From: Mucilaginibacter pankratovii | Lineage (GTDB): Bacteria; Bacteroidota; Bacteroidia; Sphingobacteriales; Sphingobacteriaceae | DNA: 64,000 nucleotides | Reading direction: 5' to 3' | NCBI RefSeq assembly: GCF_014773265.1 | Contig: NZ_JACWMY010000001.1 | Coordinates: forward strand, 62,001 to 126,000 | In this document: positions 18,332-28,482 of the stretch, in pieces | Layout of the letters: each line of letters opens with the position of its first letter | How positions within the stretch are numbered: position 1 is the stretch's first letter | The notes under the pieces: generated by a model | What the model was told of the DNA's origin: nothing | What the model saw: the letters and a program-made list of their open reading frames with translations, nothing else | The model's database searches: none | Position numbers and translations under genes: made by a program

Positions 18332-18910
18332 GATAAGGAATTAAATTAATTGTTTTTGTTAATTGTTGTTGTGTTGTTCTTAAATATCTTGAGTATGTAA
18401 AGCTTCTGCATCTATAATTAGGGCAATTAAAAACCTTTTCTCAATAAAAATTCCATCTTGTTACTTAATTATAATAATCTCTATAGAATTTGTATTAATT
18501 ACTAATTTTTTATGAAAATATGAATGAATTTTAATAAAAACAAATTATAAATGATATAATTTCAATAATAATGGCAGAATTTTCAATTATTAACATAAAT
18601 AATTGTTGTTTTTATTTTCAAAACCAAAAATAAACAGTCAATATTTATAAATATTGCAATTACGACTTTAATAGAGATACTTATTTTAAAGTTTTCGTAA
18701 TATTTACAAAGATTTAAACATAATTTAATCCAAAACGTATGCTATGCATGCATAATTATTAATAAATTACATATTCTATTAATGAATTAGCATTAAATAA
18801 CGCCTGCGCTATACTATTGTACCCGGGCTTTTGATGCTGATATTAGGCAGGCATTATAGCTGTTATTTTAAATGATTTTCTATTTTTGGGGTAACCAATA
18901 ATATAACGTT
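18332..18910. other. AT-rich divergent promoter region
   Basis: 579 bp between the porin (-) and glnN (+). Very AT-rich, no credible ORF. A TATTTTTG -7 candidate for glnN is at 18881-18888, and the GC-richer stretch 18800-18835 precedes it. The rest shows poly-A/T tracts but no clear operator. Confidence 0.5.
18881..18888 (+). promoter_or_regulatory. Candidate -7 element TATTTTTG of glnN
   Basis: Fits TAnnTTTG, 22 bp before the ATG at 18911. Confidence 0.45.
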
Positions 18911-21085
18911 ATGCCCAATATTCGTTTCCAGGCCCTCAGGGTAGTGCTTAACCGGGAAATACCCGAAGTAAAAACACCGTCTAACAAAATATCCGATTAT
19001 TTTGGGGCCAATGTTTTTGATAAACATAAAATGAAGGAGTATCTTTCTTCAGAAGCTTATACAGGTATTGTTAATTCTATAGATAACGGCGAAACCATTC
19101 CGCGCGACCTGGCCGAGCAGGTTGCCGCTGCCATGCGCAGTTGGGCAATGGGTAAAGGCGCCACACATTACACCCACTGGTTTCAGCCACTAACCGGCAG
19201 CACGGCCGAAAAACACGACGCGTTTTTTGAACCCACCGCTGATGGGGGCGCTATAGAACGCTTCAGCGGCGACGCGCTTGCGCAACAGGAGCCCGATGCC
19301 TCAAGCTTCCCGAGCGGCGGCATCCGCAACACTTTCGAGGCGCGTGGCTATACGGCCTGGGACCCATCCTCCCCTGCCTTTGTTATCGGCCGTACCTTGT
19401 GTATTCCTACTGTATTTGTATCGTACACCGGCGAGGCGCTGGATTATAAAGTACCCTTGTTAAAAGCGCTGAGCGTTTTAGATAAGGCAGCCGTAGATGT
19501 ATGCCATTATTTTGATAAGAGTATTGAGAAGGTAAATGCATCCCTGGGGATAGAGCAGGAATATTTTTTGGTAGATACCGCCTTATTTAATGCCCGCCCC
19601 GATCTGTTTTTAACAGGCCGCACCCTGTTTGGCCACATATCGGCAAAAAACCAGCAGCTTGAAGATCATTACTTTGGTTCGATACCGAGCCGGGTATATG
19701 CTTTTATGCAGGATATGGAGACCGAGGCCCTGCAATTAGGGATTCCTTTGAAAACGCGCCATAACGAGGTTGCTCCGTCGCAGTTTGAATGCGCGCCGGT
19801 TTACGAGGAAATAAACCTCGCCATAGATCATAACCAATTATTAATGGATATTATGGACCGCGTTGCAGGCCGCCATAATTTTAAGGTACTGCTGCACGAG
19901 AAACCCTACGCCGGTATCAACGGCTCGGGCAAGCACAATAACTGGAGCCTGATCACCAATACAGGTAAAAACCTGCTATCGCCAGGCAAAACACCAAAAA
20001 ACAACCTGCAGTTCCTGGCTTTCTTTGTGAACACCATTAAAGCGGTTCACGAACATGCCGACCTGCTGAGAGCATCCATCGCATCGGTAAACAACGATCA
20101 CCGTTTGGGAGCGAATGAAGCGCCACCGGCCATCATCTCTATATTTTTGGGCAGCCAGCTCAACGAGGTGCTGGATGAGATAGATACTTCGCGCCTCAGC
20201 AAGAAAATAAAGGATGAAAATTCGCTATGGCAGGGTATACCCAAAATACCACAGATATTAAAGGACAATACCGACCGTAACCGTACCTCTCCTTTTGCCT
20301 TCACCGGTAATAAGTTTGAACTGCGCGCGGTGGGCTCGTCGGCCAATTCGGCAAGCCCGATGACCATCCTTAACCTCATCGTAGCAGACCAGCTGAAGAA
20401 ATTTAAGGTTGATGTAGATAAGCTGATCAAAAAAGGCGAGAAAAAAGATGTAGCACTGATGATGATCATCAAAAAATACATCAAAGAATCGCGCAATATC
20501 CGCTTCGAAGGCAACGGCTACAGCGAAGAGTGGGAAAAGGAGGCTGCTATGCGTGGTTTGGCTAATATTAAAACCACGCCAAAGGCATTGGATGCCTTGT
20601 TAACAGAAAAGGCAGCCGAGCTATTTGCCGAAACCGGTGTTTTTAGCCGTCGCGAAGCACATGCCCGCCATGAGATACTATTAGACAGCTTTTATAAGAA
20701 ACTACAGATAGAGGCGCGTGTAATTGGCGAACTGGTGATGAACACCATTATCCCGGCTGCTATTACCTACCAAAGCAAACTCGTAAGTAACGTTCAGGGA
20801 CTAAAAGAGATTGGCCTGGATAAAAGCACTTATGCTGCGCAACTGGATATCATCAACAAAATAGCCGAGCACGTTAATTTCATCAAAACCAATGTAGATG
20901 AAATGATAGCCGAGCGTAAAAAAGCAAACGCGATTGAAGATATCCGCGACCGCGCCATTAGCTATGACGAAAAGGTAAAAAGCTACTTTGCACCTATACG
21001 CTACCACGTAGATAAGCTGGAGCAGGTGGTTGATGATGCCTTATGGCCGTTGCCGAAATTCAGGGAGTTGCTGTTTACCAAGTAG
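18911..21085 (+). CDS. glnN: Glutamine synthetase type III
   Basis: A 724-residue GlnN-type glutamine synthetase, which makes glutamine from glutamate, ammonia and ATP in the cytoplasm. The length fits type III (about 700-730) and excludes the 450-residue type I. Landmarks include MGKGATHYTHWFQPLTG, FPSGGIRNTFEARGYTAWDP, LKTRHNEVAPSQFECAPVYE and the catalytic-loop region NGSGKHNNWS. The C-terminal helical domain typical of type III (about 540-724) is complete. Its own promoter faces away from the porin gene, and it ends at a clear terminator. Confidence 0.97.
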   Translation: MPNIRFQALRVVLNREIPEVKTPSNKISDYFGANVFDKHKMKEYLSSEAYTGIVNSIDNGETIPRDLAEQVAAAMRSWAMGKGATHYTHWFQPLTGSTAEKHDAFFEPTADGGAIERFSGDALAQQEPDASSFPSGGIRNTFEARGYTAWDPSSPAFVIGRTLCIPTVFVSYTGEALDYKVPLLKALSVLDKAAVDVCHYFDKSIEKVNASLGIEQEYFLVDTALFNARPDLFLTGRTLFGHISAKNQQLEDHYFGSIPSRVYAFMQDMETEALQLGIPLKTRHNEVAPSQFECAPVYEEINLAIDHNQLLMDIMDRVAGRHNFKVLLHEKPYAGINGSGKHNNWSLITNTGKNLLSPGKTPKNNLQFLAFFVNTIKAVHEHADLLRASIASVNNDHRLGANEAPPAIISIFLGSQLNEVLDEIDTSRLSKKIKDENSLWQGIPKIPQILKDNTDRNRTSPFAFTGNKFELRAVGSSANSASPMTILNLIVADQLKKFKVDVDKLIKKGEKKDVALMMIIKKYIKESRNIRFEGNGYSEEWEKEAAMRGLANIKTTPKALDALLTEKAAELFAETGVFSRREAHARHEILLDSFYKKLQIEARVIGELVMNTIIPAAITYQSKLVSNVQGLKEIGLDKSTYAAQLDIINKIAEHVNFIKTNVDEMIAERKKANAIEDIRDRAISYDEKVKSYFAPIRYHVDKLEQVVDDALWPLPKFRELLFTK

Positions 21086-21106
21086 CAGTAGCGATACATA
21101 AATGAC

Positions 21107-21150
21107 AAGCCCTAAGCTTTTGGTTATAAACCGGGGTTTAGGGCTTTTTT
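21107..21150. terminator. Terminator of glnN
   Basis: Arms AAGCCCTAA and TTAGGGCTT (21138-21146) followed by TTTT. It sits right at the stop codon of the convergent 21152-21613 gene and may act both ways. Confidence 0.8.
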
Positions 21151-21151
21151 A

Positions 21152-21613
21152 TTACATAGGCTCGTTGGTATCAAAACGCTGGCGCGGCAAGGACTCTTCT
21201 GGCTCTTTTTCTGGTGGCAGGCCGAGGGCAAACGCCGGATCTACTTTTAAAATGGAATGGTATTGTACCACACATAATACGTAACACAATAGATAAGGAA
21301 TGTGCGAGAGGAACATATCCGGCTGGGCCAAATGCTCGGTAATTGTATTTGCTATGTAGAACAGCCAGAACACGATAGGGAAACAGATAAGAAAATAACG
21401 GTACTGAACAGATTGCCTCATAAACAACAGGAAAAGCATCAGTACATGCGACACCAGCAGTAGAAATATCAATACACTGCTTAAAGCATCGGCAGCGCCA
21501 TTTGTAAAGTTTAGTGCCAGCGCGGTCTCTACTTCAACAGCAGGTTTAGGCATACCTATCACAAAGCTAAACAGCAAGGTGAGTATCAAAAAGATCCGGA
21601 ATCCTATTTTCAT
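21152..21613 (-). CDS. Small integral membrane protein, unknown
   Basis: A 153-residue protein with four hydrophobic segments (about 5-20, 43-65, 72-94 and 102-122) and a soluble acidic/Pro-rich C-terminal tail (PPEKEPEESLPRQRFD). I do not recognise a family. The pattern of short loops with aromatic residues (YRYFLICFPIVFWLFYIAN) suggests a simple four-helix membrane protein. It lies 38 bp downstream of the ClC gene on the same strand, so it may be co-transcribed with it. Confidence 0.65.
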   Translation of the reverse strand: MKIGFRIFLILTLLFSFVIGMPKPAVEVETALALNFTNGAADALSSVLIFLLLVSHVLMLFLLFMRQSVQYRYFLICFPIVFWLFYIANTITEHLAQPDMFLSHIPYLLCYVLCVVQYHSILKVDPAFALGLPPEKEPEESLPRQRFDTNEPM

Positions 21614-21651
21614 TTAATGCCCTAAGATAGCGCATGGGTATTAATAAACAA

Positions 21652-23433
21652 TTAATCGCGCGCAAATAAATCCGTGTCGCTGTGCTGCTTAATAATAATT
21701 TGCCGGTATTTGGCCAGTAAGGCCGATTTGGATACAAAACCGGTAAATCTTCCGGCATCTACCACAGGCAGCTGCCAAACGTCGAGCTTATCAAACAGAT
21801 CCATCACCCTGCTTACCGTATCGCTGCTTTGAATTATAGCCGGCGGCGTTACCATAATATCGGCTACGGTAACATCGTCGGTGTCGCCGCCATATATTTG
21901 CCGGCGTATCTCATCTATCCATATCACACCTTCCAGCTCGCCCGCAGCGGTTATTACCGGGAAAATATTTGCATCGGTAGTAGCTAATATCTTGTAAAGT
22001 TGGGTCAGCGGGGTGTGGCTGTCAATTGCTATAAATTTTTTGTTGACGATACTGTCCAGCGTAATGTTATTAAGCATCGTTTGATCCTGCCCGGGATGAA
22101 TATTACTCTCGTGCACCAGGTGGTGCCAATACATGTTATGTGGGTTGGATAGCTTGGCGATCAAATAAGATATAGCTGAAACGATCATGAGCGGGATAAA
22201 CAGCACATAGCCGCCCGTTATTTCGGCTATCAAAAATATGGCGGTGAGCGGCGCATGCAGCACACCGGCTAAGGCCCCGGCCATACCTACCGCTATAAAA
22301 TTGCTGGTATTTAAGTGGATCAGCCCGGTTTGGTTTACGCCAAATGCCACAAACAGCCCCAAAAATGCGCCGGTGAACATAGTGGGTGCAAAAGTACCGC
22401 CATTGCCACCACTGCCGATAGTGATCCCCGCGGCAACTATTTTCATCAGCACCAGGGAGGCAATGAATAACAGCATCACCAGGGGCTCGGATAACCAGGC
22501 ACCAAAAAAGGTTTCTTCTTTTAATACAGAGACGTTGCCGTTAAGGATCTCCTGCAAATGATGATACCCTTCGCCAAACAGTGCCGGGAACACCATAATG
22601 ATGAGCCCGAGCAGTAGGCCGCCGCTCAATGCGCGTACGTATCGGTTCTGCTTTACAAAAATGCCTTTTTCCAGCGCACCGCCAACTTTGGCAATATAGA
22701 TAGATACCCAACCGCAAAGTAGCCCTAAAACAATATAAAAAGGCAATGCGGTTATCACCCATCCCTCGGTAACCAAATGAAAAAGCTGGCCGGAGTATAG
22801 CACCTTGGAAACTACCACGCCCGTAGCCGAAGCAATAAGCAACGGTATAAACGTTGGTATGGTGATCTCTCCTATCAGTATCTCCAGCGAGAAAAGCACC
22901 CCCGCTATGGGGCTGTTAAACACTGCCGCAATACCAGCCGATGAGCCGGCAGCTATCAGTACGTTTTTTTCGTAAGGGCTCAGCTTAAAAAAACGGCCCA
23001 GGTTGGAGCCAAGGGCCGCGCCTGTACAAACAATAGGTGCCTCTAAACCTGATGAGCCACCAAAGCCAACCGTGAGCGAACTGGTTATTAAATTCGAATA
23101 AATATTATTTACCCTGATGTTAGATCGGTTCCGTTTAATGTTGGCAAGGATGCTGCCTATCCCCTTTTGCATTTTATCGCGGTTGATCAAGTGCTGCCAC
23201 GATACCGTGAGCAATATGCCCAGGGCCGGCAAAAACACATATATAATATGGTATGGCAGGTGGGATGATATTTTACGACTCAACTCCTCCATAAAATGCA
23301 CCAGGAACTTTAAGGCAACAGCAGCCAAACCGCCAAACAGCCCCACGGCTACGCTGCAATAAATTAAAAAATTACGTTGCCCGTTGAGCGTTAAGCGCAG
23401 GCGGTTGAGTTTGAGCACTAAGGATTTTAACAT
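21652..23433 (-). CDS. ClC-type chloride channel/antiporter with CBS domains
   Basis: A 593-residue ClC protein. The anion pore motifs are visible: GFGGSSGLEAP (123-133), where E131 corresponds to the gating glutamate of GxEGP, and GSGGNGGTFAP near residue 340 (the GxFxP motif). About ten membrane helices span residues 22-440. Two CBS domains follow (about 455-515 and 525-585), usually binding adenine nucleotides to regulate transport. It acts in the inner membrane. The gating glutamate favours a Cl-/H+ exchanger or a gated channel. Confidence 0.93.
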   Translation of the reverse strand: MLKSLVLKLNRLRLTLNGQRNFLIYCSVAVGLFGGLAAVALKFLVHFMEELSRKISSHLPYHIIYVFLPALGILLTVSWQHLINRDKMQKGIGSILANIKRNRSNIRVNNIYSNLITSSLTVGFGGSSGLEAPIVCTGAALGSNLGRFFKLSPYEKNVLIAAGSSAGIAAVFNSPIAGVLFSLEILIGEITIPTFIPLLIASATGVVVSKVLYSGQLFHLVTEGWVITALPFYIVLGLLCGWVSIYIAKVGGALEKGIFVKQNRYVRALSGGLLLGLIIMVFPALFGEGYHHLQEILNGNVSVLKEETFFGAWLSEPLVMLLFIASLVLMKIVAAGITIGSGGNGGTFAPTMFTGAFLGLFVAFGVNQTGLIHLNTSNFIAVGMAGALAGVLHAPLTAIFLIAEITGGYVLFIPLMIVSAISYLIAKLSNPHNMYWHHLVHESNIHPGQDQTMLNNITLDSIVNKKFIAIDSHTPLTQLYKILATTDANIFPVITAAGELEGVIWIDEIRRQIYGGDTDDVTVADIMVTPPAIIQSSDTVSRVMDLFDKLDVWQLPVVDAGRFTGFVSKSALLAKYRQIIIKQHSDTDLFARD

Positions 23434-23489
23434 AGATATGGCAGATGTAGCAAATTAACAATTTTACCCCGCAAAAGGGTATTAAGCAG

Positions 23490-23497
23490 TATATTTG
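23490..23497 (+). promoter_or_regulatory. Candidate -7 element TATATTTG of purM
   Basis: Fits TAnnTTTG and ends only 3 bp before the purM ATG (23501), which would give a very short or leaderless mRNA. This close spacing is known in Bacteroidota. Confidence 0.45.
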
Positions 23498-23500
23498 CCC

Positions 23501-24682
23501 ATGATTTCTCCGCAAAGATATGATCAACGGGGCGTGTCTGCATCAAAAGATGATGTACATAATGCCATTAAAAACATTGATAAGGGCATTTTCCCGAAAG
23601 CATTCTGCAAAATTGTTCCTGATATATTAACCAACGACGCTGAGTACTGCAATATTATGCATGCAGATGGCGCGGGTACTAAATCGTCATTAGCGTATAC
23701 TTATTGGAAAGAAACCGGGGACATCTCGGTATGGCGCGGTATTGCCCAGGATGCCATCATCATGAACCTCGACGACCTGCTTTGCGTGGGCGCGGTAGAT
23801 AATATCCTGCTGTCATCAACCATCGGCCGCAATAAAAATTTGATACCGGGCGAAGTTATCGCCGCTATTATTAATGGCACCGAAGAAATTTTAGCCGAAC
23901 TGCGCGATGCCGGTATAGGCATTTACTCTACCGGTGGCGAAACAGCCGATGTGGGCGACCTGGTGCGTACCATCATAGTAGACAGCACCGTTACCTGCCG
24001 TATGAAACGCGAGGATGTAATTTCCAACCACCGCATCCAACCCGGCGACGTTATCGTGGGCCTGGCGTCATACGGGCAAGCAACTTACGAAAAGGAATAC
24101 AATGGCGGCATGGGCTCCAACGGCTTAACATCTGCCCGCCACGATGTATTCAACAAAACTATAGCCGATAAATTCCCGGAAAGCTTTGACCCGGCCGTAC
24201 CGTACGACCTGGTGTTCTCGGGCAGTAAAAAACTAACCGACGAGATTGAAATAGGCAACGGCAAAACCATTACCGCCGGTAAGCTGGTACTTTCTGCTAC
24301 CCGCACCTACGCCCCTATCATCAAAACCATATTAGATAGCTACCGCAGCCAGATCAACGGCATGGTGCATTGCAGCGGCGGCGCGCAAACCAAGGTGCTG
24401 CACTTTGTAGATAACCTGCATATTATTAAAGATAACCTGTTCCCTATTCCACCGCTGTTTAAACTGATACAAGAGGAAAGCAACACCAGCTGGCAGGAAA
24501 TGTACAAGGTATTTAACATGGGCCACCGCATGGAACTTTACGTGCCAGAGGAACTTGCCGCCGATATCATTAAAATATCCGAAAGCTTTGGCGTGCCTGC
24601 GCAAATAGTAGGGCGTGTGGAAGCTGCGGATAAAAAACAGGTTACGGTTTCGTCGCCATACGGCGAGTTTATTTATAACTAA
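23501..24682 (+). CDS. purM: Phosphoribosylformylglycinamidine cyclo-ligase (AIR synthetase)
   Basis: Step five of purine biosynthesis: closes the imidazole ring of FGAM to AIR using ATP. The ATG at 23501 gives MISPQRYDQRGVSASKDDVH, the usual start in Bacteroidota; a TTG 6 bp upstream is less likely. At 393 residues it is the longer Bacteroidota form, compared with about 345 in E. coli. Landmarks are HADGAGTKSSLAY, MNLDDLLCVGA, YSTGGETADVGD and MVHCSGGAQTKVLHF. It ends near two hairpin terminators. Confidence 0.95.
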   Translation: MISPQRYDQRGVSASKDDVHNAIKNIDKGIFPKAFCKIVPDILTNDAEYCNIMHADGAGTKSSLAYTYWKETGDISVWRGIAQDAIIMNLDDLLCVGAVDNILLSSTIGRNKNLIPGEVIAAIINGTEEILAELRDAGIGIYSTGGETADVGDLVRTIIVDSTVTCRMKREDVISNHRIQPGDVIVGLASYGQATYEKEYNGGMGSNGLTSARHDVFNKTIADKFPESFDPAVPYDLVFSGSKKLTDEIEIGNGKTITAGKLVLSATRTYAPIIKTILDSYRSQINGMVHCSGGAQTKVLHFVDNLHIIKDNLFPIPPLFKLIQEESNTSWQEMYKVFNMGHRMELYVPEELAADIIKISESFGVPAQIVGRVEAADKKQVTVSSPYGEFIYN

Positions 24683-24707
24683 GGCACACGCCCTTTGCTA
24701 ATAACAG

Positions 24708-24744
24708 AGCCCCCGGTATTAACAATATCGGGGCTTTGTGTTTT
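24708..24744 (+). terminator. Terminator of purM
   Basis: Imperfect hairpin, AGCCCCCGGTATT against AATATCGGGGCT, followed by TTGTGTTTT. Confidence 0.65.
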
Positions 24745-24785
24745 ATGGCAATAGTAACAAATGAGCACCAAAATATTATAAACAA

Positions 24786-24815
24786 AAAACCCCCGGTATT
24801 GCTACCGGGGGTTTT
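24786..24815. terminator. Bidirectional terminator, purM / TonB-dependent receptor
   Basis: 13-bp perfect arms AAAACCCCCGGTA and TACCGGGGGTTTT around TTGC, between convergent genes. Confidence 0.85.
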
Positions 24816-24836
24816 ATTGTTATAGTTAAGCGTCGC

Positions 24837-27800
24837 TTAGTTGAAGATGTATCTTAAACCAAACTGAGCTTGCCAGCGTGAAGCTTGTGACACACCGTTA
24901 CCCCATGTAGAGGTAAGCGGCACTTGATTAGTATTATCAAGGTAAGGGAACGAATAAGTTGGTTTACCGTTGTTAGGGTCGGCCGCATTCGCAGTATTGT
25001 TGTAAACACCTTTATATGATAATAACAATGTCCTGTTAGCAAATTTATAGTTACCCCAATTGCGGTAAAGGAAGTTACCTAAGTTGATGATGTTAAATTC
25101 AAACTGTAAGGTATTTTTGATTTTACCTGTAGTTTGGTATAGGTCCTGGGTAAAGTTAAAGTTCACTAAGTGGAAGTATGGCAATACCAAACCGTTACGT
25201 TCGGCATATTTACCTTTACGTTTGCTTAGGTAAGGATCCTGGTTAATGTAGTTATTTAACTGTGCGAATAATGCACCACCGGTAACAGAACCACCCGGGT
25301 TAAGGAGTGTTTTAGTACCTGTACGTAAATCTGCAGCGTTATCAGCAACTAATATAATGTCGCTTGCATCTTTAGGTACGTACAATAAATCGTTGCTTGT
25401 CTGTCCGTCACCGTTTACGTCACCACTATATGCATAAGATGTAGAACCAGCGTTAGCAGCTTCGTAAGTTAAACCTACTGAAGTAGATAAGTGGCCTAAG
25501 TATGCTTTCTTGTAAGAGAATGCAGCAATAACACGGTTTGGCTGGCGGAAATTGGTGTAAGAAGCAACATCAGCATTCGGGTCGCCGGATACTGAACGGT
25601 CCCTCCATGTTGATTGAGCAATAGAACCACCATCGTTAACCGAACGGGAATCAGAGTAAGTATAAGCTACCATGAAGTACAGGTCTTTAAAAGTACGCTG
25701 TAATTGGCCGGTGATAGTGTAAGCATAACCTTTGCTGGTGTTTTTCAACAATATCGCATCGGTAATGTTTGGCAATGCAGCTGTATTACCACTTACACCA
25801 CCTACTGTAATAGATGGATAAACAGTAGTATTACTGTAACGCGTACGGTTATCGCTGCCTGCAAATGCAGTACCTGTAGTTGGCAATGCAATGTTTTGAT
25901 AAAGGATAGCGTTGATATCTTTAGAATAGCTACCTTCGATGGTACCCAAAATACCCAATGGCAATTTCTGGTCAACACCAATATTGATCCTAAAGTTCGA
26001 TGGGAATTTGAAATTTTTGTCGGTGATAGCTAAGTTGTAATTAACATTAGCAGCAGCAGTTGTAGGTCTGTTTGCATTAACATCCGGTTTGAAGATCAAA
26101 CGTGGGTCGGTTGGCAATACACCACCAGCGCCAGGCACCAATGTGTACGAACCAAATTGCACACCATTGTTACTTGCCTGGTTAGATATATATACGTAAG
26201 GAACCGGGCCCTGGAATATACCTGCACCACCACGTACCTGTGTTAAGCCTTCGCCGTTAACATTCCAGTTGAAACCAACGCGTGGAGATATCTGCAAAGC
26301 TGCTTTAGGGAATTGCGCAGTGTTAACTTTGTAACCATCGCGGAAACCGGTTAAAGCAGCAGCGCTTGCGTTAAACTGGCTGTCGGTGTTGTAACCCGGC
26401 ATATCCAAACGTACGCCGTAAGTCAACTTAAAGTTGTCTGTTGCTTGCCATTTATCCTGTAAGTAGAAGCCAATGGTGTAAGCTTTAGTAACAGCAAACG
26501 GGAAAGAACCATCAGGCAATGCAGAGTATTGTAAAGCATAACGAACAGCAGGTTTACCTGTTTTAAAATCGTCTATGCTGTTAAAACGGTACAAACCATT
26601 GTAGTTAGGCGCAAAACCGTTTGTGTAGCTGTTAAATTCGGTGGTTACACCAATATTAACCTCGTGTTTACCGGCAAACCAGGTAAAGTTATCGCTTGCC
26701 TGGAAAGTATTAGTGTTAAGCACGTTGTTGGCAGTAAAAGGCTCGTAACCAAATGAGGTTAAAGTACCTGTACCCGCTGCGTTCAGGATATCAACAAGCG
26801 GGAAAGAACCACCACCCGGTGAAGAACGAAAATCGCGCAGCGCCTGGTAACCAACAGTTAATTTGTTAGCGAATTTGCTGCTGATACGGGTATTTAACTC
26901 GGCAATACCAATGTTAAAGTTGTTGTTGATGGTATAGTAAGATGAGAAGAACGGCAAACCAGCAAAGCCAGCGGTACGTGTGCCTTGAGCACCAGAGCTG
27001 CTTGGAGGTACGTCACGTAAAGATTTCAGGTAGAAATACTTTAACGATAAGGTGTTGTTCTTGTTGATGTTCCAGTCTAATTTTGCTGTAACTTTATCAG
27101 AGCGTGTACGCAGCTGATAGTTTTCAAACTCTCCTGCATTATAACCGTAGGTAGTTTGCAGGAAGCTCTTCAAATCGTTCAATTGATCGTAAGTTGCCTG
27201 TGAAATAGTACCGCCTGCAGTTTGGCCTGTACGTAATGCAGTGTAAGCAGTTGCAGGGTCGCTGATGCGCTCTTGTTCGCCCGAAACAAATAAGAATAAT
27301 TTATTTTTAACGATAGGGCCACCTAAGCTGATACCGCGCTGTGTGTAATTTACAGTTGGTTTAGCAACATCGGAAGTAAGGGTGTGTAAACCTACTAAAC
27401 CGGCAGTACGTTTGTAAAGGTAAACGGTACCTTTAAATTCGTTTGTACCAGATTTGGTTACGGTGTTAACACTCGAACCTGCGAAACGGCCCTGGGTAAC
27501 ATCAAACGGATTCACAGCTACCTGTATCTGCTCTATCGCATCTAAAGATATAGGCTGTGAGTTGGCCTGGCCACCTAATGTACCAGATAAACCAAATGAG
27601 TTGTTAAACAAAGCACCATCCACGGTTACGTTGTTACCGTTACCGTTACGGCCGCCAAAGCTGCTACCGTTTGCAGATGGAGTTAACTTGGTGTAATCCT
27701 GGATAGACCTGTTGATAGTTGGTAAACGGTCGATCTGGTTACGGGTGATGATCTCCTGTGAACCTGTACGTGAATTGTTGATAACCTTGTTTTGTGTGCT

Positions 27801-28160
27801 TGTGATCCTTACTTCGCTTAACGAAGTGCTGGTTGGCAACAATTTGGTATCAATTCTAAACTCCTGGCCCAATGATAAGGTAACATCATTTTCAACCTTA
27901 GAAGTAAAACCAATGAAAGAAAAGGTTACCGTGTATGGCCCGCCAATACGTAAGTTGGGCAAGTTGTAACGGCCATCCACGCGGGATACTGTTGAGTAGT
28001 TGGTACCGGTTGGGGTATGTACCGCGGTGATTGTAACACCCGGCAACGATAAACCCTTCTCGTCAACTACGGTTCCTGATATACTACTTGTTGTTTGCTG
28101 TGCAAAGCCTACAACTGCAGTAAACAGGCCGATAATTAATAGAAGTAAATGCTTCCTCAT
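24837..28160 (-). CDS. TonB-dependent receptor, Oar-like
   Basis: A 1107-residue outer membrane receptor. Signal peptide 1-20 (GFAQ). A carboxypeptidase-regulatory-like beta-sandwich (about 24-110) has ISGTVVDEKGLSLPGVTITA and VDGRYNLPNLRIGG. The plug domain (about 130-245) has RNGNGNNVTVDGALFNNSFG and AIEQIQVAVNPFDVTQGRFA. The beta-barrel ends in FGLRYIFN with a terminal aromatic-Asn. The plug phrases match the Oar family, named from the Myxococcus protein and common in Bacteroidota, rather than SusC. The ligand is unknown; no SusD-like partner is adjacent. It is divergent from lpdA. Confidence 0.92.
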   Translation of the reverse strand: MRKHLLLLIIGLFTAVVGFAQQTTSSISGTVVDEKGLSLPGVTITAVHTPTGTNYSTVSRVDGRYNLPNLRIGGPYTVTFSFIGFTSKVENDVTLSLGQEFRIDTKLLPTSTSLSEVRITSTQNKVINNSRTGSQEIITRNQIDRLPTINRSIQDYTKLTPSANGSSFGGRNGNGNNVTVDGALFNNSFGLSGTLGGQANSQPISLDAIEQIQVAVNPFDVTQGRFAGSSVNTVTKSGTNEFKGTVYLYKRTAGLVGLHTLTSDVAKPTVNYTQRGISLGGPIVKNKLFLFVSGEQERISDPATAYTALRTGQTAGGTISQATYDQLNDLKSFLQTTYGYNAGEFENYQLRTRSDKVTAKLDWNINKNNTLSLKYFYLKSLRDVPPSSSGAQGTRTAGFAGLPFFSSYYTINNNFNIGIAELNTRISSKFANKLTVGYQALRDFRSSPGGGSFPLVDILNAAGTGTLTSFGYEPFTANNVLNTNTFQASDNFTWFAGKHEVNIGVTTEFNSYTNGFAPNYNGLYRFNSIDDFKTGKPAVRYALQYSALPDGSFPFAVTKAYTIGFYLQDKWQATDNFKLTYGVRLDMPGYNTDSQFNASAAALTGFRDGYKVNTAQFPKAALQISPRVGFNWNVNGEGLTQVRGGAGIFQGPVPYVYISNQASNNGVQFGSYTLVPGAGGVLPTDPRLIFKPDVNANRPTTAAANVNYNLAITDKNFKFPSNFRINIGVDQKLPLGILGTIEGSYSKDINAILYQNIALPTTGTAFAGSDNRTRYSNTTVYPSITVGGVSGNTAALPNITDAILLKNTSKGYAYTITGQLQRTFKDLYFMVAYTYSDSRSVNDGGSIAQSTWRDRSVSGDPNADVASYTNFRQPNRVIAAFSYKKAYLGHLSTSVGLTYEAANAGSTSYAYSGDVNGDGQTSNDLLYVPKDASDIILVADNAADLRTGTKTLLNPGGSVTGGALFAQLNNYINQDPYLSKRKGKYAERNGLVLPYFHLVNFNFTQDLYQTTGKIKNTLQFEFNIINLGNFLYRNWGNYKFANRTLLLSYKGVYNNTANAADPNNGKPTYSFPYLDNTNQVPLTSTWGNGVSQASRWQAQFGLRYIFN

Positions 28161-28482
28161 ACGCTTGTTTTTTTAATTTTAACTGTTAAGTGATTTAAAT
28201 TTGGGACAAAGATAGGTAATAGACTCATTGCCAATGTTAAGTTAGTGTTAACAATAATTATATATTTTTCAACATTTTACACGCTAAGCAGCTAATAATG
28301 AAAAATTGGTGAATTTTTGCTATAATATTTACATTATTCAGACCGTTGCACAACTTTTGGGAATTGGTTTTTAGGGTGTGGATGTCCTTTATCATTATAA
28401 AATCCTAAAAACGCCGTTTTTTTTCAATTCCCCGCTTTTTATTTAGCTTTGGCATTCAAAATCAAAAAAGATATATAACTAT
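28161..28482. other. Divergent promoter region, receptor / lpdA
   Basis: 322 bp, AT-rich, with no credible ORF. A -7 candidate for lpdA is at 28444-28451. Nothing else convincing was seen. Confidence 0.4.
28444..28451 (+). promoter_or_regulatory. Candidate -7 element TAGCTTTG of lpdA
   Basis: Fits TAnnTTTG, 31 bp before the ATG at 28483. Confidence 0.4.

Noticed and set aside
18332..18910. A possible RNA gene in the AT-rich divergent region
   Set aside because: No stable stem structure or tRNA/riboswitch signature could be found by eye.
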